DNA of 63,145 nucleotides from Mesotoga sp. Brook.08.105.5.1 (GTDB taxonomy: Bacteria > Thermotogota > Thermotogae > Petrotogales > Kosmotogaceae): assembly GCF_002752635.1 (NCBI RefSeq), contig NZ_AYTW01000035.1, forward strand, positions 1 to 63,145, written 5' to 3'. Every line of letters begins with the position of its first letter. The first letter of the stretch is position 1. Under the pieces are notes generated by a model. The model worked only from the letters and a program-made list of their open reading frames with translations, ran no database searches and had not been told where the DNA came from. The position numbers were made by a program, and so were the translations under genes. This document shows, one piece after another, positions 26,343-35,609 of this stretch.

Positions 26343-27311
26343 TCAGCTCATCCTTATCCTTGGATCGAGAATAGCCAGAGCTATGTCTGCAAGTAGATTT
26401 CCGATCTGGGTTATGATGGCTATGAACATCAAAAATGTCATAACTAAATATTGATCGTGGTTAAGAAGCGCATTATAGAAGAAGGGCCCCATTGTCGGAA
26501 GGTTCAATACGATAGCGGCGATTATAGTTCCGCTGAACACATTCGGTAGCTCCGTTCCGGCTATGCTGACCATAGGATTCAGAGCGTTCTTGATCGCGTG
26601 TTTCTTGACGGTTTTCTCATCGAGGCCATGCGCTCTAAGGGAAGTCACGAAAGGAGAAGAGATCACGTCTAGCATGTTTCCTCGCATTACCCTCATTAGC
26701 CCGGCGAGACCGCTCATTCCAACGACTATGAGAGGAACCCAAATGTGTTTCAGAAGGTCGACAAATTTTGCCAGACTGAAGGGCGCCCCGACAAACTGGG
26801 GCGAGAAGAGACCCCCAACCGATGCCGCCCCCATCTGCAACATTAGATACATCAAGATCAGTGCCATGAAAAAGTCGGGTATGGAGACTCCTATGAAACC
26901 GATCACTGTTAAGGTGTAATCCCCAAATGAATATGGATGCAGCGCCGAATAGATACCCATAGGAACTGCAAGAATCCACTGAAACACAATCGCCCCAAGC
27001 GCAATGAATATGGTCCAGCCCATTCGCTCCCATATCAGTTCTCCAACTGGTCTCTGGAAGGCGAAAGAATATCCGAAATCCCCGCGGGTGACTATTCCCT
27101 TTATCCAGTTCCAGTATCTGACATGTGCGGGTTCGTCTAGGCCGAGGTTCTTTCTAAGCAATTCGATCTGAGCCGGCGAGATTCTCGGATTATCGAGGTA
27201 CTGGCTTACGAAATCGCCCGGCTGAAGCTCGGTAATGACGAAACAGATCACCGATATGAAGAACATCATTGGAATCATGATAAGCAATCTTCTTACGATA
27301 AAAGACCACAT
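26343..27311 (-). CDS. Peptide ABC transporter permease (OppB-like)
   Basis: This is an inner-membrane permease of 322 residues. It opens with a membrane helix (FIVRRLLIMIPMMFFISVIC) followed by the family segment RISPAQIELLRKNLGLDEP. The EAA loop is MRGNMLDVISSPFVTSLRAHG. It ends LADIALAILDPRIRMS, the standard OppB/DppB terminus. It lies downstream of the binding-protein gene, separated by a perfect hairpin. Confidence 0.94.
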   Translation of the reverse strand: MWSFIVRRLLIMIPMMFFISVICFVITELQPGDFVSQYLDNPRISPAQIELLRKNLGLDEPAHVRYWNWIKGIVTRGDFGYSFAFQRPVGELIWERMGWTIFIALGAIVFQWILAVPMGIYSALHPYSFGDYTLTVIGFIGVSIPDFFMALILMYLMLQMGAASVGGLFSPQFVGAPFSLAKFVDLLKHIWVPLIVVGMSGLAGLMRVMRGNMLDVISSPFVTSLRAHGLDEKTVKKHAIKNALNPMVSIAGTELPNVFSGTIIAAIVLNLPTMGPFFYNALLNHDQYLVMTFLMFIAIITQIGNLLADIALAILDPRIRMS

Positions 27312-27333
27312 AACCTTCCTCCAGAGAAATGAA

Positions 27334-27356
27334 GCGGGAGGAGCTTCTCCTCCCGC
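27334..27356 (-). terminator. Post-binding-protein stem-loop in the Opp operon
   Basis: GCGGGAGGAG and CTCCTCCCGC form a perfect 10-bp stem with a 3-nt loop, 11 bp after the binding-protein stop and upstream of oppB. There is no strong T-tract, so it is better read as a processing or stabilising element than as a full terminator. Confidence 0.75.
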
Positions 27357-27366
27357 AAATTACCAA

Positions 27367-29112
27367 CTACTTCTTAAAGACAGTCCAGGAAGCGTAAGAG
27401 AGAAGACCCTCTTCGTTCTGTTCGACATTTCCAAGAGACTTGTTGGCAGCATAAAGATTCATACCTTTACACACAAATATCACGGGTAAGTACTCTGCGT
27501 AAATCTCCTGCCATTCGTCGTAGAAGGTCTTTCTGACTGCGTGGTCCATTGCGACTTGACCGAGTTCAAAGAGCTCATATACTCTCTTCTCCCAGTCAAG
27601 CATGTTCTCGAATATCGGAAGATTTGTCTCGGGATCCCTTGTCGTTCTGTGCCAGTAATACAGTTGTGTGCCCGGCTGCCATATAGCCTTTCTCAACTGA
27701 GGATCGGGTTGGTTTCCGAATGCCCTGAGCCCGGCTTCGAAGCTACCTGCGCCGAACATCTGACCGGTAAGAGAACTATCGAGTATCTGCAGGTTCACCT
27801 TAATTCCGATGCTAAGTAGATCCTGGGAGTATATGTAGGCGATATCCTGATATTCTTGAGGAGAGCTCTGAAGAGTCAGGACGAATTCGAACTTGCTTCC
27901 GTCTGGGTACTCTCTCAGGCCATCACCGTTGACGTCCTTGAAGCCTAATTCGTCAAGGAGCCTTGCTGCTTCGGCAAGGTTGAACGGTCTTCGGATCTCT
28001 TCAATCTTTGGGTTGTAGAAGGCCTTATTCGAAGGAAGAACGGGCACTCCTCCGAGAACGGCCAAACCGTTGTAGACCTCATCGATTATTCTTTCTCTGT
28101 CCAGAGCATACTCCATTGCCTGGCGGAACTCGGTTGTCTTGAAGACTTCTCTCAGTTTTGGATTCTCAGCATCGAAATTGAAGGCGATGTGAATAGGGCT
28201 TGGGGTCGGCTGGGTCGGCTCGGCGAGGAAGACTCTAAATGGACCGCCGGCAAGTTCTCTCTCCTTCAGTATCGGGAAGTCATTTCCCGAGACGGCCATG
28301 TAATCGAGTTCACCGGCCATGAACTTCGCCAGCCTTACCTGAGCGTCGCTCACGATAATGTATTCAACCTTGTCGACATACGGCAGTTTGTTTCCGTGAG
28401 AATCGACTTTCCAGTAATTGGGGTTCTTCGTCATAACTACTTTCTGATCGATTATGTATTCCGAAAGAACGAACGGGCCGTTTGCCGGAATCTCGCTTGG
28501 AGGAGTGTTTGTGAGCCATAGATCGTTAACGGAGTCGGGTCTGTCTTTGTCTATCTTGTCCTCAAGTGCGTGTGAAGGGTAGATATAAGCGTGCGAGAGA
28601 ACGGTGAAAAAGGCTGCGTAAGGTGCGGGAAGAATTGCTTTGACGGTGCTGTCATCTACCTTCACCCACTCTATGGGCTGTGCTTCGATCGTGAATCGAT
28701 CAACAGAATTTCCCCTTGCGACCGGGTTCATGATGAAGTACTTGAAGGTGAAGATTACGTCGTCTGCTGTAAGGGGTACCCCATCTGACCATTTCACATC
28801 TCTCAGATGGAAGGTGACCTCTTTGTTATTCTCCGAAACTACCCAAGACTCTGCCAGGGCCGGTCTGATTGCCGATGTGACGGGATGAGCCTCGACAAGT
28901 CCTGTTAGCATCTGACCTACCACCGTGTATGCGTTGTTGTCAAGGGTACCGTAGAAGTTGAATGATTGCGGAGATCCGGTAAGAGCTAGATATAGGGTAC
29001 CTCCCATCTTCGGGTTTGGATCCGGAGTAAGCAGAGTATCTTCCACAAATGGAGCTGCCATCAACATGGCGGTGAAAAGAACCGCGAGAATCAACAGAAA
29101 GATTCGCCTCAC
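27367..29112 (-). CDS. Family 5 peptide-type substrate-binding protein (probable muropeptide binder)
   Basis: This is a secreted binding protein of 581 residues. The GTG start has AAAGGAGGT upstream and opens a signal peptide (MRRIFLLILAVLFTAMLMAA). The motifs are in normal order: DVKWSDGVPLTADDVIFTF, then NGPFVLSEY, LPYVDKVEYIIV, MAGELDYMAV and FRQAMEYALDRERIIDEV. It lies 40 bp after anmK and before the Opp permeases. In Escherichia coli MppA plays this role for murein tripeptide; a muropeptide or anhydro-muropeptide ligand here is inferred from the operon. Confidence 0.9.
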   Translation of the reverse strand: MRRIFLLILAVLFTAMLMAAPFVEDTLLTPDPNPKMGGTLYLALTGSPQSFNFYGTLDNNAYTVVGQMLTGLVEAHPVTSAIRPALAESWVVSENNKEVTFHLRDVKWSDGVPLTADDVIFTFKYFIMNPVARGNSVDRFTIEAQPIEWVKVDDSTVKAILPAPYAAFFTVLSHAYIYPSHALEDKIDKDRPDSVNDLWLTNTPPSEIPANGPFVLSEYIIDQKVVMTKNPNYWKVDSHGNKLPYVDKVEYIIVSDAQVRLAKFMAGELDYMAVSGNDFPILKERELAGGPFRVFLAEPTQPTPSPIHIAFNFDAENPKLREVFKTTEFRQAMEYALDRERIIDEVYNGLAVLGGVPVLPSNKAFYNPKIEEIRRPFNLAEAARLLDELGFKDVNGDGLREYPDGSKFEFVLTLQSSPQEYQDIAYIYSQDLLSIGIKVNLQILDSSLTGQMFGAGSFEAGLRAFGNQPDPQLRKAIWQPGTQLYYWHRTTRDPETNLPIFENMLDWEKRVYELFELGQVAMDHAVRKTFYDEWQEIYAEYLPVIFVCKGMNLYAANKSLGNVEQNEEGLLSYASWTVFKK

Positions 29113-29152
29113 TGTAAAAACCTCCTTTATGATTTCTCTCCCGTCGGGGAGA

Positions 29153-30268
29153 TTAAGGTAATGCCAGTTTTCCAAGGACAACTCTTTGTCTCGCCCCTGT
29201 TACTGAGGGAACGTTTGCCCCGACGCCATTGAAGAACTCCTGGGCAAGGACGGCCATCCCCATGGCTTCCTTGGCCTGCAGAAAGGTTCTATCGGGTACG
29301 ACTACCTCCAATCCGCTCAAGCGTTGTAGATCTTCAAGCATGACAGGATTCAGGGCGCCTCCTCCGGTAACAATCATTCTCTTCCCCATAGGCAAATAAG
29401 AAGTAATACTCTCAACTAATCGTCTTACACTGAACCTTACAAGTGTTCTAACTAGGTCTTCGGGTTTTGTTGCAGAGATCCCTTCCAGGAAAACCTCGTT
29501 GTAGAGCTCCCTTCCCGTTGACTTTGGAGGTCTTCTTTCGAAATAGCTTCTGTCTCTCTCTAGAAGGGCATTGAGGATCTCATCATCGACCGCACCGCTG
29601 GCCGCTATCTTACCGTTTTCATCAAACTCAAGGTTGTAATGCTTCTTCGTGACCAGATCTAAAAGGCAGTTGGCCGGCCCCGTGTCAAAGGCCTTCACAT
29701 TCTCAAGATCATCGTCTACATAAGTCACGTTTGCAATGCCCCCGAGGTTTACTGCGTAAGAGCCGCTTTCAAAATAGATCCAGTCGAAATACGGGATGAT
29801 TGGTGCCCCTTCCCCTCCGTAAACCATATCCTTCTTCCTGAAATCGAACACAACGGGAAGACCAGTTTCTGATGAGATAACGTCGGCCTCTCCTATCTGA
29901 AGAGTCGCCCGATTTTCAGGGTCATGGTAGACGGTCTGCCCATGATAAGCAATAGCTTCCACTACTACTCTCGTCTTCTCAAGATAAGACTTTATTGCCG
30001 CTGCGTGCCTTCTGCCAATTACGAAGTTCATCAAATTGACCCTGTCAACGCCGGAAAGGTCAGGATCGTACGTCTTCACTATCTCATCGTGAAAAAAAGA
30101 ATCGAACCGAACGGAAAAATGGTCAAGAAGTTCGATCTTCATTGACTTTCCGCTGCCAGAACAGCTTACCAGAGCCAGCTCCAGCCCATCGGCCGAAGTC
30201 CCCGACATTACGCCGAGGATATTCCTTCTCCTGCTGGCGAGCAGTCCTCTCATTCGATTCCAGATCAT
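29153..30268 (-). CDS. anmK: Anhydro-N-acetylmuramic acid kinase
   Basis: This is a cytoplasmic kinase of 371 residues that opens the 1,6-anhydro ring of anhydroMurNAc and phosphorylates it to MurNAc-6-P. Family motifs are complete: the ATP loop GVMSGTSADG, YHGQTVYHDP, NLGGIANVTYV, FDTGPANCLLD with the catalytic Asp, and TGGGALNPVM. The start overlaps the stop of the upstream hydrolase gene (ATGA). AnmK implies a source of anhydro-muropeptides made by lytic transglycosylases. Its product is the substrate of MurQ encoded at 33979 on the other strand. Confidence 0.96.
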   Translation of the reverse strand: MIWNRMRGLLASRRRNILGVMSGTSADGLELALVSCSGSGKSMKIELLDHFSVRFDSFFHDEIVKTYDPDLSGVDRVNLMNFVIGRRHAAAIKSYLEKTRVVVEAIAYHGQTVYHDPENRATLQIGEADVISSETGLPVVFDFRKKDMVYGGEGAPIIPYFDWIYFESGSYAVNLGGIANVTYVDDDLENVKAFDTGPANCLLDLVTKKHYNLEFDENGKIAASGAVDDEILNALLERDRSYFERRPPKSTGRELYNEVFLEGISATKPEDLVRTLVRFSVRRLVESITSYLPMGKRMIVTGGGALNPVMLEDLQRLSGLEVVVPDRTFLQAKEAMGMAVLAQEFFNGVGANVPSVTGARQRVVLGKLALP

Positions 30269-31284
30269 CCAAGACTCCCAAAGACCAAATTATGAAGCCG
30301 TCTTCTAATTCTCTGCATCTGAGGTATAGTGTCTCTTCTGCTTATATTAGTCCGATTAGACAACAGTATCACATACAGCCCGGTAACTGGATCGACCCAA
30401 AGCGAGGTTCCGGTGAAACCAGTGTGCCCAAATGCATCTTCTCCAAGAATATCGCCCGCACTGGATCCTCTGGAGGGAGCCAGCCATCCCAGATGTCTTC
30501 TATCTCCTCCAATGCATACCGTCTCGGATACGAACGTTTCAAAGACCCTGGATGGTACAAGTCCTGCACACATTAGACTGGAGACAAACCTGAAAAGATC
30601 TCTTCCCGTTGAAAAGACGCCCGCATTTCCGCTGACCCCTCCAAGATAATATGCCAGCTCATCGTCCGGAAGCCCCTTCAATACTTTTCCATCGCGTTTG
30701 CATGTCGGTGCTACATTCGACAGTTCTTTTGGAAGAAAGCCAGAGGAATTCATTCCAAGAGGTCTGAAAACCTCCTCTGAACAGAACTCGGCGAATGACA
30801 TCGAAGTTGTCTTCTCTACAACTGCCATCAGAGTTATGAAGTTGAGACATGAGTAGTTTATCTTCTCCATCAGACCGTTTTCCGGTTCGAGAGAAATGAT
30901 CGACTCAAGAAGTTCTCTTCCCTTGAGATCGCGCCATGCTTCCGAGTAGGGCTGCATGCCAGAAGTGTGAGTCAGCAAGTGAAAGACCGAAATACCTTTC
31001 TTTGACTCAGGGACATCGAGAAGATCGCCCAGAGTATCCCAAAGCGAAAGATCGCCCCGAGAAACCAGAAGCATGATGGCGCTAGTGGTTGCTACGACCT
31101 TGCTCATACTCGCGATGTCATATACGGTCTCAAGCGTGACGGGAGTATTGTCATCGACAGCAAGGAAGCCGTATGGTTTCTCGTAGAGAATCTCGGTATC
31201 CTTCCCGACAACGACGACGGCTCCAGGGTACACTGCCTTTTCAATACCACAGGATACTATCTCATCAACTTTATTCCAGATCAA
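30265..31284 (-). CDS. Beta-lactamase-fold serine hydrolase (AmiE-like muropeptide amidase candidate)
   Basis: This protein of 339 residues has the class C beta-lactamase/DD-peptidase fold. The SxxK motif is SMSK at 59-62, followed by INYSCLN (Y-x-N region) and HTGFTG (third motif). HLLTHTSGMQPY is the usual family segment. It has no signal peptide, so it should act in the cytoplasm. It heads the operon with anmK and the Opp genes. In Bacillus subtilis the related AmiE (YbbE) is encoded beside NagZ, NamZ and MurQ and removes peptides from MurNAc; that role is the best inference here. The start lies 37 bp from repeat copy B, so the promoter may lie in the repeat. Confidence 0.8.
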   Translation of the reverse strand: MIWNKVDEIVSCGIEKAVYPGAVVVVGKDTEILYEKPYGFLAVDDNTPVTLETVYDIASMSKVVATTSAIMLLVSRGDLSLWDTLGDLLDVPESKKGISVFHLLTHTSGMQPYSEAWRDLKGRELLESIISLEPENGLMEKINYSCLNFITLMAVVEKTTSMSFAEFCSEEVFRPLGMNSSGFLPKELSNVAPTCKRDGKVLKGLPDDELAYYLGGVSGNAGVFSTGRDLFRFVSSLMCAGLVPSRVFETFVSETVCIGGDRRHLGWLAPSRGSSAGDILGEDAFGHTGFTGTSLWVDPVTGLYVILLSNRTNISRRDTIPQMQRIRRRLHNLVFGSLG

Positions 31285-31320
31285 AATAGACCTCCTTTTG
31301 TATTACGTTCAATGTAAGCC

Positions 31321-31742
31321 GTCCTTGGTCCTTCGTCCAAGATCATGAACCCGTCCTTCGAAAGAGCAGTTGCAAGTTGTCAAAGAACCGCTGTGCGCTT
31401 AAGAGCAAAAACCCGCTGGTCGCTGATGAAAACCACGTTGTCCGTCAACGGTCCACCGCCAAGAAGACCGGTTCTTCGTTCCGACGCTACGCGTCCAGGT
31501 TGTTCGTTCTTGGAACCGGATCCCTTATCAAGTATGGGATACAGCAAATGGTTATTCCGAAAAGGCTAGATTCCGTCATTCCGACAAAGCTCCTGGTCGG
31601 AATCTTGATGCTCTTGCTTCAATGGCCCTAACCAAGAACGAAGAACAGATCCTCGCTCTGGAACGAATAACAGATTCTCCTGGTGAACGGAGAACCGCTC
31701 AACGGTGAACCGGTTTCTCTTGCTCTTTCGAACCCCTAACCA
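31321..31742. repeat. 422-bp interspersed repeat, copy B
   Basis: This is the near-identical partner of 22861-23282, in the same orientation. It lies immediately upstream of the salvage operon's first gene, so the promoter of that operon may be inside or next to the repeat. Confidence 0.93.
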
Positions 31743-31752
31743 CGGTTTCTCG

Positions 31753-32200
31753 AAAGCCCAGATCCTGAACAGGAGCGCTTCAGGATGACAGAATAGGTTC
31801 GTCCTGATCAGATTACTTTAATTTGCTTGCTATTTTTCTTTGGTTTTTGCCTCCTGGTGCGTAAGCGCCAGCATCACTTCCCCGGATGCTCTTCCGGGTA
31901 TCACTTCCTCGCGCCAGCGAGCCTCACTTCCTGGCGTAGCCAGCCTTGCATCTCATTCCGCTCTTTCGAACCCCCAACCCCGGTTCCTCCAAAGCCCAGA
32001 TCCTGAACAGGAGCACTTCAGGATGACAAAATAGATTCGTTCTGATCAGATTACTTTAATTTGCTTGCTCTTTTTCTTTGGTTTTTGCCTCCTGGTGCGT
32101 AAGCGCCAGCATCACTTCCCCGGATTCCCTTCCGGGCATCACTTCCTCGCGCCAGCGAGCCTCACTTCCTGCCGGAGGCAGCATCACTTCTGTTCTTGCT
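31753..32200. repeat. 238-bp tandem repeat containing modular hairpin arrays
   Basis: Two units starting at 31753 and 31991 share AAAGCCCAGATCCTGAACAG, TTTAATTTGCTTGCT and a hairpin array. The arrays (31846-31941 and 32086-32196) use linkers GCATCACTTCC and GCCTCACTTCC. In one equivalent slot the first unit has TGGCgtaGCCA where the second has TGCCggaGGCA: the sequence changes but the pairing is kept. Confidence 0.88.
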
Positions 32201-32438
32201 CTTACCAACCCCCTACGGCTACCCCCGACCACGGTTCTCCCAACAGCAATGCTATCTCATTTTCGTTTTTCCTCCAAGTTTTTCCTAGGCTGGTTAGCTG
32301 GAACTATAGTCAACTAAGGTCGATGAGCAAGTGTATTATTGATTATGTATATTCATACTAGACAAATATACAATTGACAATACAACCAATTAGAAATTAG
32401 AATTGAGCTGTCGAAAGTGAATGAAGGAGAGTTTTCAT
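32201..32438. promoter_or_regulatory. nagZ upstream region with promoter and inverted repeat
   Basis: TTGACA at 32374-32379 and TAGAAT at 32398-32403 are 18 bp apart and form a good promoter, with a start near 32410. Just upstream is the inverted repeat GTATAT-N13-ATATAC (32347-32371), which contains TCATACTA, also found near the promoter of the CUT1 binding-protein gene. Confidence 0.65.
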
Positions 32439-33977
32439 TTGAATCTAGATGAAGCCGTTGGACGGCTGTTTCTTATTGGAATTCCCGGACCGGAAATCGA
32501 TAGCGACACGGAGAAGACGCTTGTACAAGTCAAGCCCGGAGCGGTGATTCTCTTTTCGAAAAACATTGTCGATGCAGCTCAGGTTAGGGCTCTGGTAGAC
32601 GAGATTGAGAGAGTACTGGGATACAAGCCCGCAATAGCTATAGATCAGGAAGGCGGAATTGTGAGCAGACTCAGGGAAGGCTTCTCTGTTTCTCCTGGCG
32701 CGATGGCAATAGCGGCAACCAATAGAGTTGAGAATTGCTTTCTTGCGGGTAGTATCATGGCCAGAGAGATGAGAGCTATCGGTGTCAACTGGAATCTTGC
32801 TCCTGTAGTTGATGTAAACTGCAATCCAAAAAACCCTGGAATTGGAGTTCGAAGCTTTGGAGATTCTCCGGAGCAGGTAATCTCTTACGCAAGGGCATTT
32901 GTTGATGCTATGAGTGAAAATGGTGTTATGAGCTGCCTTAAGCACTTCCCTGGCAAGGGAAGGGTGGACGTAGACGCTCATCTGGATCTGCCGGTACTGG
33001 ACGTTCCACTCAGCACCCTTGATTCTGAAGAACTGAGGCCGTTCAAAGAAGTTCCTGCCGATTCTATAATGCCCTCTCACATATTCATGCCGCAGCTTCA
33101 AGTTAGGCGCGTTCCGGCCTCAATGTCTAGAGAGATCCTAACCGATCTCGCGAGGGATTACTTGAAGTATCAGGGAGTGTTGGTCGCTGACGATCTTGGC
33201 ATGGGCGGAGTGAGCAATTACTTCAAACCCGAGGAGGCCGCGATAGAGGGTCTGAAAAACGGTATGGATTATCTTACTTACTGCCATGAACCGGAAATTC
33301 AAAGAAGAGTCAAGAAGATTCTGATAAAGGAAATTGAGAGATCTTCCGAGCTTGAAGGTCGTCTTCAGCAGTCGTTGAGCAGAGTAGAGAGATTCAGGAT
33401 GAAGGCTGTCTCATCGGCGAGAGTATCGCTCGAAGGGATAGGTTCACCGGAAAGCCTTGAGACGATGCAAGAGATCTCAGACAATTCAATTACGGCCATT
33501 CTGAATGACAGGTCTCTGCTTCCTCTACCAGTAAGCGATGTCATCACGATATTCGCGGTCAGACTTTCCAGATTGGTCCAGGTAGAGGATGGTCCCCAGA
33601 AAGGGGTTCCTGCTGTGGCCAGAGAGATCGCACAAATAACGGACAGTCCAGTAGTTGATTTTGCACCTAATCTCACCGTTGATGAAGCGGCCAGAATAGC
33701 AGCTAGTGCCCCCGGAAAAGGCATAAAATTGGTTTTCACCGAGAACGCTCACCTGCACGATGGTCAAAGGGAGCTACTCTTTAGGCTTTCGCAGAGAACG
33801 GGAAGGATGCTTGTGATCGCTTTGAGAAACCCATACGATGCGTTTGTGAACGGTGTGAAGAACTGCATTATAAGTTACGGCTACGAAGCCGTTTCGCAAA
33901 AGAGCATCATGAAGGTCTTGAAGGGTACGATAGTGGCCGAAGGAAAACTTCCGGTCAAGATACCGCGGGAGGTCTAG
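32439..33977 (+). CDS. nagZ: Beta-N-acetylhexosaminidase, glycoside hydrolase family 3
   Basis: This enzyme of 512 residues removes GlcNAc from GlcNAc-MurNAc muropeptides. The TTG start at 32439 is chosen because AAGGAGAG lies 7 nt upstream; an ATG at 32421 would place that site inside the gene. The GH3 domain shows AIDQEGGIVSRL, KHFPGKGRVDVDAHLDLP with the Asp-His general acid/base dyad of NagZ enzymes, and VLVADDLGMGGVS with the nucleophile Asp. The usual KHFPGHG has Lys in place of the second His. A C-terminal domain of about 170 residues follows, as in Bacillus NagZ. No signal peptide is visible, so it should act inside the cell. It is the first gene of nagZ-murQ-gntR-kinase. Confidence 0.9.
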   Translation: MNLDEAVGRLFLIGIPGPEIDSDTEKTLVQVKPGAVILFSKNIVDAAQVRALVDEIERVLGYKPAIAIDQEGGIVSRLREGFSVSPGAMAIAATNRVENCFLAGSIMAREMRAIGVNWNLAPVVDVNCNPKNPGIGVRSFGDSPEQVISYARAFVDAMSENGVMSCLKHFPGKGRVDVDAHLDLPVLDVPLSTLDSEELRPFKEVPADSIMPSHIFMPQLQVRRVPASMSREILTDLARDYLKYQGVLVADDLGMGGVSNYFKPEEAAIEGLKNGMDYLTYCHEPEIQRRVKKILIKEIERSSELEGRLQQSLSRVERFRMKAVSSARVSLEGIGSPESLETMQEISDNSITAILNDRSLLPLPVSDVITIFAVRLSRLVQVEDGPQKGVPAVAREIAQITDSPVVDFAPNLTVDEAARIAASAPGKGIKLVFTENAHLHDGQRELLFRLSQRTGRMLVIALRNPYDAFVNGVKNCIISYGYEAVSQKSIMKVLKGTIVAEGKLPVKIPREV

Positions 33978-33978
33978 G

Positions 33979-34887
33979 ATGAAGTTTGATAAGCTTGATA
34001 CGGAGAGGTCGAATCCCAAATCAATGAATTTGGATGAACTATCGACTTATGAAATGTTGAGGATCATGAACGAAGAGGATGCAACGGTACCTCTTTCTGT
34101 GAGAGAGGTCCTCGAAGAAATCGCTTCTGCGGTTGAACTGTGCGTTGAATCTCTTCAGTCGGGAGGAAGAATAGTCTATGCAGGGGCAGGTACCAGTGGC
34201 CGTCTAGGAGTCTTGGATGCTGCGGAGGTCGTTCCGACTTTCGGTGTTTCAAAGGAGCTATTCGTGACACTTATGGCTGGAGGACAGGAAGCTCTTGCCA
34301 ACCCCGTGGAGCACGCCGAAGACAGTGTTGAACTCGGAGAGCAAGAGGCTGAGAAAGTTGCTATATCTGAAAGAGATGCTGTAATCGGGATTTCGGCTTC
34401 GGGCCGGACACCTTACGTTGAAGGAATACTGAGACACGCAAGAAAGCAGGGAGCAAGAACGATAATCATATGTAACGTAGGGAATCCTCGCCTTGCGGAG
34501 CTAGCAGATGTCACTATTGCCGTGCGAACCGGTCCGGAGGTAGTTACGGGCAGCACGAGATTGAAGGCTGGGACGGCTCAGAAGATGGTCCTGAATATGA
34601 TAAGCACTATAACGATGGTCAGGGTAGGAAGGGTTTTCGGAAACTACATGATAGGCGTGAAGATTCTTAACCGAAAACTGGTCGATCGTGCAACAAGAAT
34701 AATCTCGGAAATCAGTGACCTTTCTTATGAAGAGTCCGCGAAGATACTCGATGCCTCCGGCAGGGAGGTCCCTCTTGCGATTCTCATGGCACTGACGGGG
34801 CTCGGAAAGGGTCAGTGCGAGGAATCTTTGAAGCGTAACAGAGGCCATGTGCGTTCGGCTCTAAAAGAACTTGGAGAAGTGAAGTGA
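33979..34887 (+). CDS. murQ: N-acetylmuramic acid 6-phosphate etherase
   Basis: This is a SIS-domain lyase of 302 residues that splits the lactyl ether of MurNAc-6-P, giving GlcNAc-6-P and D-lactate. Diagnostic motifs are GAGTSGRLGVLDAAEVVPTF, which includes the catalytic Glu, SASGRTPYVEGILRHAR, GPEVVTGSTRLKAGTAQKM and the C-terminal helical domain ending near GHVRSAL. It follows nagZ after one base and overlaps the next gene. It is the convergence point for AnmK and the MurNAc kinase candidate. Confidence 0.97.
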   Translation: MKFDKLDTERSNPKSMNLDELSTYEMLRIMNEEDATVPLSVREVLEEIASAVELCVESLQSGGRIVYAGAGTSGRLGVLDAAEVVPTFGVSKELFVTLMAGGQEALANPVEHAEDSVELGEQEAEKVAISERDAVIGISASGRTPYVEGILRHARKQGARTIIICNVGNPRLAELADVTIAVRTGPEVVTGSTRLKAGTAQKMVLNMISTITMVRVGRVFGNYMIGVKILNRKLVDRATRIISEISDLSYEESAKILDASGREVPLAILMALTGLGKGQCEESLKRNRGHVRSALKELGEVK

Positions 34888-35609
34888 GAGAGGCTGGAGC
34901 TCCGGTTTACTACCGAATCTACAAAGAGCTTAAACGGCGAATAGGCAAAGGCGTTTACTCAAAGAAACTTCCTACTGAGAAGGAGCTTTGCGGCGAGTTC
35001 AAGGTAAGCAGGTTGACGCTGCGGAGAGCGCTCGACGAACTGAAGAGAGAATCCGTTATCGAGTCTTCTAAAGGTCGGGGGACCTTCGTCGTCGAAGAAA
35101 AACACGAGGAAAGTATCAGTACCCTCACAGGATTCACCGAAGAAGCTGCCAGAGACAATCGTAAAGCGAAGTCGATAGTATTGAAAGACGGTCTCATCGT
35201 TCCTCCTGTAGAGATCGCAGAGCTATTCGGTATTCCCGTGGACGGTATGGTAGTGTTGCTCCAAAGAGTTAGGTATCTCGATGATGAACCGTATGGAATT
35301 GAGAGAGCCTACCTCAATCCGCTGGCAGATATAAGGATTCTCAACATAGTGAATAGAGATATGAGTGAAGAATCGCTCTACGCAATTCTGAAAAACGAGT
35401 TTTCCATTGTCCTCGATCATGCCCAGGAGAACATCGAGGTCTGCAGGTTGTCGAGAGAAGAGGCGAAGCATCTAAAAGTCAAAGAGGACAGCTACGCAAT
35501 ATCTAGAGAGAGACAGACATTTACCAATAAGAATCTATGTGTGGAAGTGGTCAGATCTGTTTACAGAGGGGATCGCTACAGACTAAAAGTTGTGAGGAGA
35601 GTAGAATGA
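34884..35609 (+). CDS. GntR family regulator, HutC/UTRA subfamily (MurNAc operon)
   Basis: This is a regulator of 241 residues. The winged helix (about 8-75) has PVYYRIYKELKRRI, LPTEKELCGEFKVSRLTLRR and the wing GRGTFVV. The UTRA domain follows (about 95-238). The GTG start overlaps the murQ stop, and the stop overlaps the kinase start, so all four genes are coupled. It probably responds to MurNAc-6-P or GlcNAc-6-P. It is a different family from the RpiR-type MurR that controls murQ in Escherichia coli and Bacillus. The candidate operator is the inverted repeat at 32347-32371. Confidence 0.88.
   Translation: MREAGAPVYYRIYKELKRRIGKGVYSKKLPTEKELCGEFKVSRLTLRRALDELKRESVIESSKGRGTFVVEEKHEESISTLTGFTEEAARDNRKAKSIVLKDGLIVPPVEIAELFGIPVDGMVVLLQRVRYLDDEPYGIERAYLNPLADIRILNIVNRDMSEESLYAILKNEFSIVLDHAQENIEVCRLSREEAKHLKVKEDSYAISRERQTFTNKNLCVEVVRSVYRGDRYRLKVVRRVE

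Noticed and set aside
22861-31742. A composite transposon with insertion sequences at its ends
   Set aside because: The flanking repeats encode no transposase, have no clear terminal inverted repeats, and no target-site duplication was found. Only the direct-repeat bracket is supported.
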